64,000 nt of DNA. Source: Ricinus communis. Its lineage: Eukaryota; Streptophyta; Magnoliopsida; Malpighiales; Euphorbiaceae. Both the position numbers and the translations under genes were made by a program. Positions within the stretch are counted from its first letter, which is position 1, and each line of letters starts with the position of its first letter. A model generated the notes under the pieces. It saw only the letters and a program-made list of their open reading frames with translations. It was not told where the DNA came from and searched no databases. Positions 30,242 through 42,226 of the stretch are shown here, piece after piece. The stretch spans positions 2,576,501-2,640,500 of the forward strand of contig NC_063265.1 of the NCBI RefSeq assembly GCF_019578655.1, given 5' to 3'.

Positions 30242-30560
30242 TACCTTACAAATTAATATTTCTAGATTTTCATGACTTAATATTAGTATACTATTCATGT
30301 TCAATAATATAATTATTTTATAGGTGATTTACTATCAAATCAACTATCAAGATACTTTTAAAAATATTATAATTTTATTTTAAGAATTATTTTATTTTAC
30401 TTCTAATAAAATTTAAAAAATATATTAATTTTATTTAACATAATTTCAATGTAGTTAGTTATATACTAAATCATTTAATAAGTGATTTTGTTATGTTATT
30501 GAAAATGAATATTATACTAATATTAAATCATAGAATCTAAAGATATTAGTTTGTAAGGTA
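30242..30560. mobile_element. Palindromic MITE, about 319 bp
   Basis: The first 70 bases, beginning TACCTTACAAATTAATAT, are an imperfect reverse complement of the last 70, ending ATATTAGTTTGTAAGGTA. The inverted repeat continues inward (GTGATTTACTATCAAAT against ACTAAATCATTTAATAAG), so the element is close to a full hairpin. The ends are TA...TA, compatible with a TA target duplication as in Stowaway/mariner-type MITEs. No coding sequence. Confidence 0.75.
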
Positions 30561-30607
30561 ATAAATATGTAAGAAAATTAAATCAGAGGGTGCTTCTTTG
30601 TCACGAC

Positions 30608-32240
30608 AAAAAACCTAGAGTCCTTTAAGTATAAAAGTGTCAAACCATATGCCATTTTTTAAAACTTTTCCTTAATAGTTGTCCTCACATACATCCTTAA
30701 GAAGACAACCATCCAATTCTACTATTGGCCTGCAACCCTCATTCCATCCTCTTTTGCAAGCCTCAAGGCATACATAGAATCTATTGAATAATAGCATACC
30801 TTCTTTATTATTGAAACATGACTTCACAAAACAAGTTGATCCATAATTTGTCTTATTTATCACTTGTGCATAATCATGTAATAAGCCAAACTTCTCTATA
30901 TATCTTTCCATTAGTTTTCAAATTATATTCCTTTTTGCTTCTCTAACCACGCGAAATGTAACATTAAATTTAACTCACTCCTAATTAATACTTTAAAATC
31001 TTTAAGCTTAAGATTTGGTTGCATTATTGTCTTATTCCTAAAATATCTTTTTAGAAACTCATTATTGTGGAATTTTATCCTATTTTTCCTATGGCAGTCA
31101 TAATGTGGATTGTAGGTTTAACAGTTAATATGTTATCTCCACTATGAGTGCTAACTAACATAACTTAAGGACACCCTTTCTTGCATTTAGCTCTAACTCT
31201 TGTTGCCTCATTTTTCTTATAATGCACATATAATCTCTTCATCACAGTATATTTAGCTATCGCTGTTCCACTTTCTCTATATTTTTAAATATCATTCATA
31301 AGTAAAATACATGGATTTTTAAAGTTGGGTCAAACTTAACTTTGGTCCTAGCCTTCCATATAGCCTTCTCACCAAACTTATCATCAGTGTTAGTGTGTAC
31401 CTAGCTCTGAACTACTATAATAGATAGAAGCATTACCATTTTTGTCTTCATGATCATCATCTAGTTCTTCATCATCACTAACTTCTTTCTCATCTTTAGA
31501 AATGATATTAACTTGTATAGTTATTTCTGCCTTCTTATCCTCATCACCTTATTTATCTTTATCTTTTCTAGGCTTATGCCTGCCAAGCCTCTCTCACTTT
31601 GTTTCTAGTAGCCTATAGCTCATCATCATCATCATCATCATCGGTTAAACAAGATACATTGATACATATATCATCAAAACTTGGTACTCACATATTCAAG
31701 TAAACATTCTTCATCACTAACCCCACCTAGTGATTCCTCTACTTCTATATCAGGAGTAACTTCATCATTAACCCTGCCTAATGATACCTTTACTTTTATC
31801 TCAGGAATAACTTCACTCTTTAAATCTCTATTTATACCCCCCACAGTTGTATCATTGAAAGAAGTATTGAAAGATGTCGTCTTTGGGGTAGATGAGACAT
31901 TTAGAGAGTTATTAACAACATGCACAGAAGGATTGGACAAGATATGTTCAATAACTTGCATTAATGTTATTAATATGTTCAATAAAGAACTCTAACCTAT
32001 CACCACCATTTAGAACACTACTTATTTCCAGCATAATCTTATCACCATTAACTAAATAAAACCCTCATTCAGTCTTTTCCTTACAATATAATCCATCAAT
32101 AGTACACATAGGACATTATATTAGGATATGATAATGAAACTGTATATAAGTCTTCTTTTGCCAATTTTTTCTTAGCTATAAAATATCCGCCTCTTTTTAT
32201 GCAACTTCCATGATTCAGTACAAAAATCAATTCTTATATC
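30608..32240 (-). pseudogene. MuDR-type (MULE) transposase relic
   Basis: On the minus strand, near 32240-32210, a frame reads like the N-terminus of plant MULE proteins (M-G-D-I-R-I-D-F), followed by degraded sequence and an acidic region (31982-31674). Near 30911-30672 there is FNRFYVCLEACKRGWNEGCRPIVELDGC, which matches the segment just upstream of the catalytic core in plant MuDR transposases (RFY...A...GCRP.I.LDG). Only the N-terminal half survives; the DDE core and terminal repeats are not seen. An ATC/GAT microsatellite (about 31621-31645) lies within it. Confidence 0.75.
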
Positions 32241-33650
32241 ACCCATGCCTAGACATATAAACAAAACATGATAAAATAAAGTCATTATTTGGGTTTACAA
32301 GATATTATTCAGTTAACATTCAATAGAAAATAGAAAATATTTGCTATCCTTATCAATTTTTTATTTTATATATTTACTGTTGTTAAGCATTAGTGTAAAT
32401 GATAAAAAAAATTCATATTTAGAGCTTTGTTAGTGAAAAGAAATTCATTCGAAACCATTAACTCAAAAACCAGCATAAATAAACTATACCAAACAAAATG
32501 CTTAATAAGGGACCACAATGTCACAAAAAGACACCTATAAAGAAAAATAGAAGCTTGCCTACTTTCAATACAATTTGAAGGTCCACCAATAGCACACTTT
32601 ACCACTGCTTACTGAGGGAAAATCGTTTTGTAAATAGAAAATCGACAACTATTCACTTTACAAGTGAGGTTGTCACATAAGGGAGATTGTTTCAAAGTTG
32701 GAGGTTCAGGGATTTTGCATGTTTTATAATCTTCGATTTAGGGATTAGGGATTCTTTTATTATATTCCTTTTGTTATTTTACTATTTAGATATTAGGGAT
32801 TATAAGTATGTCAATTTACTATTTTAACCTCCTAATTTAAATGTAAACTTTTCATTTACAGACGTGTCAAGTGACATGACACATGTCTAGCATGTCACCT
32901 TTAGCACTCACACTAGACATCGCGTCTTATCTACTCGCGTACTGGGTATAACAGAAGGACTAAGACTTTAATGAAATAGATGTTAAAGGACTCAATTTTA
33001 CCAAATAAAAGTGAAGGTGCCAAATCCAAAAAACAATAAAAGTACCTGGGGTAAGTTATGGATTCTTCCTCATTTAATTCTTCAGACATCATTGAGACAT
33101 ACATCAGCAACTTACTTCCGTTGTCACTACTCATCCAATATATAGATTTATGTAAATTCTTAAATTGGTCGAATTCAATAAAGCTTAATTATTAGGAAGT
33201 CATATGTTGTGACTTTGAAGGCTGTGTTTGAAATTATGTGAATAAAAAAACAAAAAACAAAGTAAAAGATAAGGTAGCAAATCATTTTCCTGGCCCATAA
33301 ATTTCTTATATATTCTCTTTATTATTATTTTTTCAATTAAGAGTTTATTTCTTATTTCTATTTATTTATTTTCCTTTTTACTTTGGGGGGCTTCTTATAT
33401 ATTGTATTATATATGATTCTCCCGCGGGACAGGGGAGCGATTGATTTAGTATAGTTAGAACTTAGGATGTTACGTATTCGGCAGTTCAGTTTTACTGCTC
33501 GGAAAAATCTTCATTCAAACTCTCAAAAATGTTCATACCCATTAAACAAATGAGATTCAAAGTCTCAACCCCAAGTCTCACGATTTGATACCCACAAACC
33601 CAGCATGACCGCTCCATTTCCATGATTTTTCTTGGATTTTATTTTTTTAA
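32241..33650. other. Intergenic DNA between the MULE relic and the Nudix gene
   Basis: No gene is supported. Short frames on the minus strand (32605-32390 and 33134-32931) have no recognisable motif. The last few hundred bases probably hold the promoter of the Nudix gene: a GATGGGTATAAATATC sequence at about 33662-33677 is a good TATA-box candidate. Confidence 0.45.
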
Positions 33651-33663
33651 ACCCAATTCTCTG

Positions 33664-34189
33664 ATGGGTATAAATATCTTTGCTTCCCTCTTTAAATCTT
33701 CACCTCTATCCTCCAAAAGCTTTTGATTTCTTTCTTGTTTTTCAATCCTCTATCTTTATCTTTCTTGCCTCTTGTTCAAGAACAGGATCCTACTTCTTGG
33801 GTACAAATCTTTTCTGGTTAGTGCATTTCATGCCATTTTGTATTTTGAATTCTTTTCTCCCTTCAATTATAGGAAGTTGTTTGCTTTCTTTATCTGAATT
33901 TCATGCAAATTTTTGTGTGTGTTTGTGGAAACATAATTAACCTTTTGCAGATTCTGTGGTTTAAGTTCAGTGAGGATAGGTACTTTGTTGCTCCATGTAG
34001 TATGATTTGTACAATTATGATCGCAAATTTGTGCTTTTGCAACTTTTAGGAACTCTGATACATGTTGCTTTTCTAATGATTGTATTAATGGTTGGTGGAT
34101 TTAGAATTTCAAAGAGTAGACTTCCCCTTCTCTTTTTCCTTTCTGGCATTTTGGATTACAGCAATTGTTCCTTCTCTACTATCAGATCA
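33664..34189 (+). promoter_or_regulatory. Probable promoter and 5' UTR of the Nudix gene
   Basis: GGTATAAATATC near 33667 is a candidate TATA box. The pyrimidine-rich DNA that follows (33690-33790) looks like a plant 5' leader. Sequence resembling an intron (donor-like GGTTAGTG near 33817, acceptor-like TTTTGCAG near 33950) may split the 5' UTR. The coding frame is open upstream of the chosen ATG from 34007 but the upstream residues look non-conserved. Confidence 0.4.
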
Positions 34190-36772
34190 ATGTCGGCTTC
34201 ATTAAGTTCAACACCCGCCATGGTTCAAGGAGTAGCTGAAAGTGAAGTGAAACAGATGAAGCTACTTGCTGCAATCAATGATGGACATGAAGGTGTTATT
34301 GTGGAATTGAGTGAGCCTATGTCGTCAGAAGTCTTTGGTTCAATGCTTAAAGCTTCACTTGCTCACTGGAGAAAGCAGGTATACGTCAGTCAACTTTAAT
34401 ACTTCTTTTTATTACTACTTGTTGATAGCTTTGCACCAATATGGTTGTTGATTTTTTTTTTTCCTTCCCAATTTAATATGCTATTAATTGCATAGGAAGG
34501 ATATAGAAGTGCTACTTCTGGCTCAAACCTTTTCTCTTTTCCTTTTTAAACTAAAAATATCTGACAAATCTAAGCTTCAGGGTCACAAAATATAAATAAA
34601 CAGCTCAACTAAGCCAGTCTCAATCCCTATATTTTTAGTTGGAATTGGTTGTATGGTGCTTTTCTCCATATCACTCGGTTTAGAGCTATACAATCCAAAT
34701 GTTTGTTGCATTTAGTTTATGCATATTAAAATGCTTTTATATTTGATTTTGCTTCCTATTCTAATTATTGGTCTGCAAAACATGCATTCAGGGTAAGAGG
34801 GGTGTTTGGATCAAAGTGCCTATTGAATTCGTCAATCTAGTCGAAGCTGCTGTTAAGGTAATATAGTTTTTTTTTTTTTTTTGGAATGCAACAATGATGA
34901 CTCAAGAGATGCCTTATGCCAGATAAGGTATTTATTTACATGGTCTTCCAGCTATCATCTTATGCTGTTGACTTTTAATTCTGTAATTTTCTTCACAGGA
35001 AGGGTTTTGGTACCATCATGCAGAACCAAAATACCTGATGCTTGTATACTGGATCCCAGAAGGCACTCACACTCTACCTGCGAATGCAACTCACCGAGTG
35101 GGTGTTGGAGCATTTGTCATGAATGAAAACAGAGAGGTATTCCTACAATTTCTCATCAATTATTTTGTTCTTCTGTTATGAAGTTGAGTACTTCTGCTGG
35201 AAGTTCTGTCTGCACTCTGCATTCATGCGGTCAGAGTCTCATATGCCCTTGTTATAGCCTAAAGGTCTTGCATATGCCTTTTGGGAATATAGATTTCCTG
35301 TGGGAGACAGAAAGAAATATGTGTGCAAAAATATTGCTTGGCAGGATGGTCTTATTTTTACTGCATATACTTCATGTTTCCAATACCTGAAATCTTCAAT
35401 TTGCCTAGTCATGATGATTTTTGTTATACATCATGCATAGTTATGATTTGATTATTGGCATGGTCATTTTGGAAGTATTTTGTACTTCTTGATGCTGCTG
35501 TATCTCTCTGATTCTCTTCTTTGGTCATCATAGTAACTCTTTGGACCTTTTATAAAATTATGCATTTGCAATTTTCATTTGAAGGTGCTAGTGGTCCAAG
35601 AAAAAAATGGAATATTTCGAGGGATGGGTGTGTGGAAGTTCCCTACTGGAGTAGTTGATGAGGTATATTTTTATAAGTTCTTTTTGTCATGGATATAATG
35701 TTATAGCATGGAAGATTATGACACAGCTTTATCATCTGTAGGGAGAAGATATCTGGGCAGCCGCAGTAAGAGAAGTTAAAGAAGAGACAGCTGTAAGTCA
35801 CTGGATACAACTTGTAATTCGAAGAAAGCTTAAAATTATAATGGGATTTAATTTTGACAGTTTCATTTTGGCTGTAACAGATTGAAACAACGTTTATAGA
35901 AGTATTAGCATTCAGGTATGAGGTTGACTAAAATAATGTATCCTCATCTGTTTCTCTGAATTCAGTTACTTTTTTCAATGCCATTACATTTCCATTCTAA
36001 ATCTACTGCACTTGAATAACTTCTTCTTGGATCATGGGGTGATTTATGTGGCTCTATGTGCATGCATTGTTTGATTACTATTAAGTGTTTTAAGGACTTA
36101 GATCAATGTCTTTCACAAGAGAGTCTTTAAAAGTTATGGGTTGGAGAGATCCAAAGCACCTCAGATCAGTGAATTATTATATCCTATGCATCTAAAATCT
36201 CTTGGATTGTAACTCATCTCATTCTGAGAAATATAATTACATTGCCCTTCTCATAATTTACAGGCAAAGCCACAAGGCATTCTTTGGGAAATCGGATCTA
36301 TTCTTTTTATGCCTGCTGCAACCCCTCTCCTTTGACATTACGAAGCAGGAATCAGAAATCGAGGCTGCCCAGGTAAGTTATGATTGAAGCAGATTTTCCA
36401 ATGGGAATGTTTTCCACTCATCGATTAACAGCAGCATAGTTGAATCACTTATTGTTTATCCTCCGTAGTATCTACTCTTATATAAAGAGTGGTGGATTAA
36501 TATTTTGATTAGAGTGTCATGCATGTGCACTATAGCAGCTACTGTAGTAGTCCTAACATTGTTACTTGTGATGCCTGCAGTGGATGCCATTGGAGGAATA
36601 TCTAGCACAACCATTCGTCCAAAAAAATCAGCTTGTGAGGCAGATTAATGATATATGCCTGACAAAGTTAGATAAAACCTATTCTGGGTTTTCTCCGTTA
36701 CCTGCTACATCAAATCGCTCAGATGAAAAGAGTTACTTATACTTGAACGCTGGAGACATGAAATGGCAATAA
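34190..36772 (+). CDS. Nudix hydrolase, plant NUDT2/6/7/10 type (seven coding exons after the 5' UTR)
   Basis: Coding exons: 34190-34378, 34792-34857, 34999-35136, 35585-35662, 35742-35792, 35881-35915 joined to 36264-36372, and 36581-36772, all with GT...AG borders. That is eight segments if the small 35-base exon is counted separately. The product has 285 residues, the usual size for this group of ADP-ribose/NADH pyrophosphatases, which hydrolyse nucleoside diphosphates linked to another moiety. An N-terminal domain (about 1-110) with HWRKQGKRGVWIKVP and FWYHHAEPKYLML precedes the Nudix domain, which opens at THRVGVGAFV. The Nudix box reads G-V-V-D-E-G-E, then x7, then REVKEETAI: the catalytic REVKEE is intact, but the usual glycine in EExG is alanine. 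RQSHKAFFGKSDLFFLCLL and EIEAAQWMPLEEY follow, as in plant homologues. No target peptide is evident; cytosolic location is inferred. Confidence 0.92.
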
Positions 36773-37474
36773 GATCTGGTGATCACCTGTCACTCTGTGG
36801 AATCATACTCAGGAAACCATTCTAGTTCTACAATTTCAGTTATCAGGGAACAATAAATTCTGTTGGCGTGGTTCATTCTTTAGAAAGGAAAATAAATAGT
36901 GTTGTATTATTGCATTGTTTGATTCATTATGACTGATCTGTACGCTCACTGATTAATTAAGTAGTCTATCTTTGTTCACTTAAATAGCCATTTTCTTTAT
37001 CACACTGTCAACAATTTTTCAATTTCAGCATCAGCAATTTGAGAGCCAGGTAAACCAATTAAGGGTCCATTTAATTATATATGTTAGCTTCTTAAGATCA
37101 TCAAGGGTAGTGGGGGCGAGTCTGTCTGAGATTTGAGTACCTCCCATGACGTTGCATGTTTCGTTTTTAAAATTAAAAAAGAAAAGGACTGAGAAAGGAG
37201 AGATGACGGTTTTATTTGCTGACTTCTGTAAAATCTCAAGCAATAATATGTACTTTTTACAGATTAATAATACCAAATCAGTCGCAGAAGATAGTCAATC
37301 AAGTGCATAAAATTACTCAGACAATCACATAACAATCAAGGTTGGTAATGGTCAGTAATCAAATTACTAATGCACATATCCATAGCTAGAATTTGCAATG
37401 AATACTAATGAAAGAATCGTCCAACAAAGATTTCTACTCTATTCTATCTACTACCCAATATAGAAAAATCTCTG
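36773..37474. other. Intergenic region between convergent Nudix and TBP genes
   Basis: Holds the Nudix 3' UTR (an AATAAA-type signal at 36851-36856 and another AATAAA near 36889) and, on the other strand, the 3' end of the TBP-like transcript. No further gene is seen. Confidence 0.55.
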
Positions 37475-38056
37475 CTACCTCTTGAACCCAGCAAGAACAG
37501 GATAGATGTTGTCGAAGGCAGCAAAGGCCTCATCCGTCTTCTTGGCTCCTGTAATCACAACTTTTCCTGAAACAAAGATAAGCATTATAATCCGCGACTC
37601 TTTCATGCGATAAATGAGGCCTGGAAACACGTCAGGTTCGTATCTAGAAAAAGCAGCATGCTTGGTGTATATAAACTTCTCAAGTCGAAGAGGGAATTTC
37701 ATGTCACAAGAGGCGACAATATTCTGAATCTTGAAATCTTTAAACTTGGCAGGAAAACCCAACTTCTGCACGATTCTTGCGAACTTTCTCATTGCTAATT
37801 TTGAGTCTTCTTCCGTTTTAGCACCAGTACAGACCACCCTGCCGGAGGCGAAGATCAGCGCTGTGGTTTGAGGATGTCTGATTCGCATAGTCACAGCGGA
37901 GAATCGCTTGGGGTCGTATTCAGAATTGAGAGAGTGAAGTGCTATGCGCTTGAGGTCGAGTTTGCAGTCCAAGTTCACTGTTGATGCGATGTTTTGAAGC
38001 ACTGGTTTAGGCGTCATAGTTTGTGAAGAAGAATGCGAAGTTGAGGTGCTGTTCAT
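37475..38056 (-). CDS. TBP-like: Intronless, diverged TATA-binding protein (TBP) gene
   Basis: An uninterrupted minus-strand frame encodes 193 residues. After a Ser/Thr-rich leader of about 16 residues come the two TBP saddle repeats: repeat 1 begins near [16 protein letters not shown] and contains [12 protein letters not shown]; repeat 2 begins [20 protein letters not shown] and contains [15 protein letters not shown] binds the TATA box in the nucleus and nucleates TFIID, and also serves Pol I and III. The four DNA-intercalating phenylalanines (in KRF, ALIF, AAF and LIF contexts) are present. It differs from typical plant TBP at many normally invariant sites (for example [19 protein letters not shown] replaced by LNSEYD) and ends early, FKR. 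Plant TBP genes have many introns, so the lack of introns suggests a retrocopy. An open frame with conserved key residues suggests it has been under selection. Confidence 0.9.
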   Translation of the reverse strand: MNSTSTSHSSSQTMTPKPVLQNIASTVNLDCKLDLKRIALHSLNSEYDPKRFSAVTMRIRHPQTTALIFASGRVVCTGAKTEEDSKLAMRKFARIVQKLGFPAKFKDFKIQNIVASCDMKFPLRLEKFIYTKHAAFSRYEPDVFPGLIYRMKESRIIMLIFVSGKVVITGAKKTDEAFAAFDNIYPVLAGFKR

Positions 38057-38925
38057 CGTGTGAGAGTAATGTATGATCTTCGTAAATCTGAAATAGTTGA
38101 CAGAGTGGCCCTGACTTTGCTAACCCTACTCACTTATGCCTTCTTCTTGCATATTCCTTATGCCTGTATGAGTCCTTGCAATGCAAGTCTGTTGATTTAG
38201 GCGGTGCAATCAAACCCAATCACTTATTTTATGGCAAAATAGTATTGATAGACTTTGAAAGTTTCGTAACTCTTTTTACAATTTAAGTCCTAATAAAAGT
38301 ATGAAAAGGCCTTTCATTAGTTCTAGTCCTTCAACCTAACGAAAATATGCTGATCTAGCTTTATCTGTATATTTAATCTTGCCACGTCAGTCTCCATGTC
38401 AAACTAACTAAACCTAGTTCTGCAGTTAAATTCTTTACAAAACATAATTTCTTTTTTTTTTTTTTTTTCTAATCTTTTTATAATATTATCATGAATAATC
38501 TATTAAACAAAAAAATTAAGAAAAAAGAAAAGAAGAGAAAGAAATTGTTTTTTCCACTCTAGAAGAAAACTTTTAGATTTACTAGATATTTGATTTATAT
38601 TTTATTTGGTAGATTACTCATGATGATATTATGAATAAAAATTAGAAAAATAAGAAAAAGATATTATAAATTAATTGTAAGAATATAATTTTTCTTAAAA
38701 TTTAATTGTAAAATCAGATCCACATTGGAGTGATATAAAAATTAAAATGAAAAGATCAAATGAATAATTAAAACTAAATTAAAAATATTTTGATAGAATA
38801 GAATATGTAAATGGACTTCCTATGTACGTTCAGGACTTGCTTATCTATTCAAATCTTGAAGTACTTATGAAAGTAGAATATTTATTGATGCGAACCTTGT
38901 GTATAAGTATAATATAGGCAAAAGG
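38057..38925. repeat. Upstream region of the TBP-like gene and an inverted repeat
   Basis: The first 150 bases are the TBP-like promoter on the minus strand. Farther out, TTTTTCTAATCTTTTTATAATATTATCATGAATAATCTA (38460-38498) is nearly the reverse complement of 38610-38650, forming a foldback with about 100 bases between arms. It probably belongs to a MITE whose outer ends I cannot define. Confidence 0.5.
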
Positions 38926-38929
38926 TAAA

Positions 38930-39828
38930 AGATATCATTGAATTTATTAGATAAGTTTTTATTTTTTTTTCTCAATTAAACCTCTTAACTTTTATAAAAG
39001 ATCCAATTAATTATGGCTCAATTAAACCCATTAATTTTTATAAAAGATCCAATTAACCCATAATACTAACAGCGTCGAAAATGTCGTTAAGTGTAAGGGT
39101 CCTATTCTTTTGAGAGTACGAATAATAACCGCTCTGAATATTTTAAAGTCACGCTTATATCATGTGACGAAGAGAAAATAACTTCTTCTTCTTTATTTTT
39201 GCACAATTAGTATTTATAAATCATCATTTACAAAGAAGAATAGTGATTTTTTTCTTCATCTGAAATGGCAACAACATTTTTTTCTTTTTTATCACGCTTA
39301 TTTATAAGTAGAGGGTGAGTGCAAGTTGTTGAGTTAGATTACATCTTTCCACCTCAAATATATTACAATAAAACCACAAAGATGTACACCTCATGACGAG
39401 AGACCAATCTTGGAAAGAAATTCTGGGGTTGTAGGAGCTATGATGTAAGTTAAATAAAGAAAATAAATTGATTTTCTCTCCCTCACGTGATATAGGTGTG
39501 ATTTTAAAATATTAATAACGGTTATTATTCGCGCTCTCAGAATAATGAAACTCTTACACTTAGTGGCATTTTAGACGCTGTTATTATTCATGCTCTCAAA
39601 ATAATGAGACTCTTACACTTAATGGCATTTTAGACGCTGTTAGCATTAGGAGTTAATTAGACCTTTTATAAAAGCTGATGGGTTAAATTGGCCAAAAAAA
39701 ATTTAAAACTTAATTGGACCTTTTATAAAAATTAATAGGTTTAATTAAGGTAAAACAAATGATAAAAATTTAATTGGACTTTTGTAGTAAGTTTAAAGGT
39801 ATTTTTGTACTTTTTGCTTATAATATAT
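38930..39828. mobile_element. Long-arm foldback transposon, about 0.9 kb
   Basis: The start TAGGCAAAAGGTAAAAGATA pairs with the end TACTTTTTGCTTATA, and inverted similarity continues over several hundred bases (for example TTTATAAAAGATCCAATTAA against TAATTGGACCTTTTATAAA, and the GTTAAGTGTAAG / CTTACACTTA stretches). The right arm has a direct duplication of about 67 bp (39512-39578 and 39580-39645, core CTCTTACACTTAxTGGCATTTTAGACGCTGTTA). No coding sequence; target duplication is ambiguous in AT-rich flanks. Confidence 0.65.
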
Positions 39829-40202
39829 CAAACCATGTTTTCTCGTGCTTATGTTAAGGGTACAAGTAGGGGGGCTTGAATGAGTTGTTTTAACACAATA
39901 AGTCCAATTTAGCATTTGAAGTTTATGAAAATGACCAAATCCACTATTTTGACTATTTTGATCTTTCTATTACGGAACTTGTGATTATTTGTGGGTTATT
40001 TACCCTGTTGTTTGGCTACTAGAATTTGCATATCATATGAACTCATTGTTAAGCCTTGAGTTTTTTGAGTTTTATTGTATTGAGGCCATGAATTTTTATT
40101 TTGTTCCATTGAGTCCTTTAACTTTTGTTTTTGCTGAATTAATGATTTCTTATATATGTTTTAGGAGATTTTTATTTGTTCTATTAGATTCTTGTACTTT
40201 TG

Positions 40203-40522
40203 GGGATAATAATATAAATAGTAATTCAACTTTACGCTTAGTCTCGTTTTGATCATAAAATTTTAATTTGTTTCATTTCAATCATTCAACTTTAATCCAG
40301 GTTGAGATTTAGTCACCTTACTAATGAGAAATTGACATATCATATTATTCTCTTTAAATATATTTTTTTATTAGTTGTTTTTGTCACGTGTTAATATTTA
40401 TATATAAAAAGTGACTAAATTGAAACAAAATTAAAGTTGGATGACCGAAATAAAATAAATCAAAATTTCATAACTAAAATGCAATTAAGTGCAAAATCCA
40501 GTGACTATTTATACTATTTCCC
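40203..40522. mobile_element. MITE, 320 bp, copy 2, with 11-bp target site duplication
   Basis: Starts GGGATAATAATATAAATAGT and ends GACTATTTATACTATTTCCC with imperfect inverted ends. Exactly repeated flanks TTGTACTTTTG lie at 40192-40202 and 40523-40533. A duplication of 8-11 bp points to Mutator-like mobilisation. It belongs to the same family as 18235-18556. Confidence 0.88.
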
Positions 40523-40674
40523 TTGTACTTTTGTATTTGCATTTATTAATGATAAATAAGGAAAAAATAATGAAATAGAATAAAAATTGAAGAGTTAGTA
40601 AAATAAAACTAAAAAGTTCAAGAACTTAAAAGTATATTTTGCCTATAGATAATAATAATAAAAAGGGAAGAGTA

Positions 40675-41165
40675 CCTAAAACATATATATGGTCTGACTG
40701 TTTTTCGACTTTAAACATGTCATTTTTTTATTAATAAATTAATATATATGGTTTAGTCCATCAAAATTATGTATATTTTCATAACATCATTAATATTTAC
40801 TAATCTACCATTGGCGTGTCATAAATTCTCTTATCATGTAAGTGTTACATCACCAAAATAACTATATTACAAATATGAAATTTTTTTACTTAGACTTGGT
40901 GTATGTTTCTACCTATACACTAAACTGATAGATGATTGATGCATATTCATTAAATTCTAAACTATAGTGAATGAGTCAATTACTTAATACCAAAGTGTAA
41001 AAACTCGCATATACATATCACTCTCCTATTTATTATAGCGTATACACTAAGTCTAAATAAAATTTTATATAAAAATATATTTGTTTGTACTAATGGACTA
41101 AAATACATGTATTGATTTATTAAGAAAAAAGCACATACTATAAAAGGACCAATTTTATAAGTTCA
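40675..41165. mobile_element. Foldback/MITE-like element, about 490 bp
   Basis: Segment 40725-40785 (AATAAATTAATATATATGGTTTAGTCCATC) pairs with 41085-41135 (ATGGACTAAAATACATGTATTGATTTATT), and an inner pair, TTTTTTACTTAGACTTGGTGTA (40882-40903) with TATACACTAAGTCTAAATAAAA (41040-41061), extends the hairpin. Outer ends are approximate. No coding sequence. Confidence 0.6.
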
Positions 41166-41413
41166 TCCTACTTATTTATTTATGAAAGACATTTCAAATT
41201 AAAAAGTATTTTTCACCAGTTGAAGTCGATAAAGTTCTAAACAGGCCTATAGTCAAGGATAGCATAATACACTATTAGAATGAAAATTAGTAAGTGCTTG
41301 CATTCAATACATATGGAGGAGCTAATTTGTCCAATATCAAAGCTTAAATAACTAAGCTTTTGGGGTTGGCAATCTAGATAATCAAACTTGATAGTTAGGA
41401 TGATTGCTAGTGA

Positions 41414-42226
41414 GAAGTGTCATGGCCAAAAACTTTTCTCACCCCAATCAAGGCTCATATGCACATATTCCTAACTAATAAAAGCTAAACATCCATGACT
41501 GATACAAACTCGAATCGGATACGTTCAAACACCAAGATAAGTAATGGTGAGAAAATCAAACTGATAAACGCTCTCCCTATTTAAGAGGAAGCACCCTTAC
41601 CAATAAGTTCGAATTTGTCGCCCCAAAATCTAACTTGAAAGTTTGCAATTGATTATGGAACTAACAAACTTAGCAATAGAACTACTAAGCCCTTTAGTTA
41701 TAAATAGATGAAGAATGTTCAAACAACTCAAGAAACTAATAAAAAGTTAATTGATTGATCAAACATGTAGATGTGAAACTAAATCAAACAAGTTAATTTA
41801 ATCTCAAGAAATTCAATAAGGAACACCTTAAGGAATAAGAGTTAACAACTCAAATAAAACTTCATTCGAAATGTATATTGATCTTATGTCCTTTAGCCCG
41901 AAATACATAGCTCTATTTATAGAGTCTTGAAATGATTCTAACCCTAAAAAGGACTAAGAGATAAGCAATAAAGAATCAAACCCTAAAAGACTTCTAATGT
42001 GCGGCTGCCTCCTTTTGTAAGCATAAGTGGTGGTACGCCCTAGGGTTAGGTAAGACCTCCAATGCTTCTAGAAACCCTAATGTGCATTGATGCTTAGAGT
42101 GCGGCCCAATGCTTCTAGAAACCCTAATGTGGGTCCAATGCTTCAGAAATCCTAATGTGCCCATGCTTCAAAACCCTAGGAAAGCCTGTTGACTTTGATC
42201 CCTGATCTTTGACCTTGACCAGAAGT
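41414..42226 (-). repeat. Probable 3' LTR of a gypsy element
   Basis: It lies directly after the end of a gypsy polyprotein read on the minus strand. On that strand it contains a TATA box TCTATAAATAGAGC (about 41925-41912) followed by an AT-rich transcribed-like segment, and ends near GGCCATGACA (41414-41423). Termini are not confirmed by a target duplication. Confidence 0.55.
42058..42180. repeat. Minisatellite of about 28 bp units
   Basis: Four to five degenerate units share CCAATGCTTCTAGAAACCCTAATGTG. They sit in the presumed U3 part of the gypsy LTR, upstream of its TATA box. Confidence 0.75.

Noticed and set aside
31621..31645. Possible CRISPR-like or array signal
   Set aside because: It is a simple ATC microsatellite; CRISPR arrays are not expected in plant nuclear DNA.
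34007..34189. N-terminal extension of the Nudix protein from an upstream ATG at 34007
   Set aside because: In frame and open, but the residues look like translated leader; the ATG at 34190 gives the usual family length. A plastid-targeted form starting upstream is not excluded.
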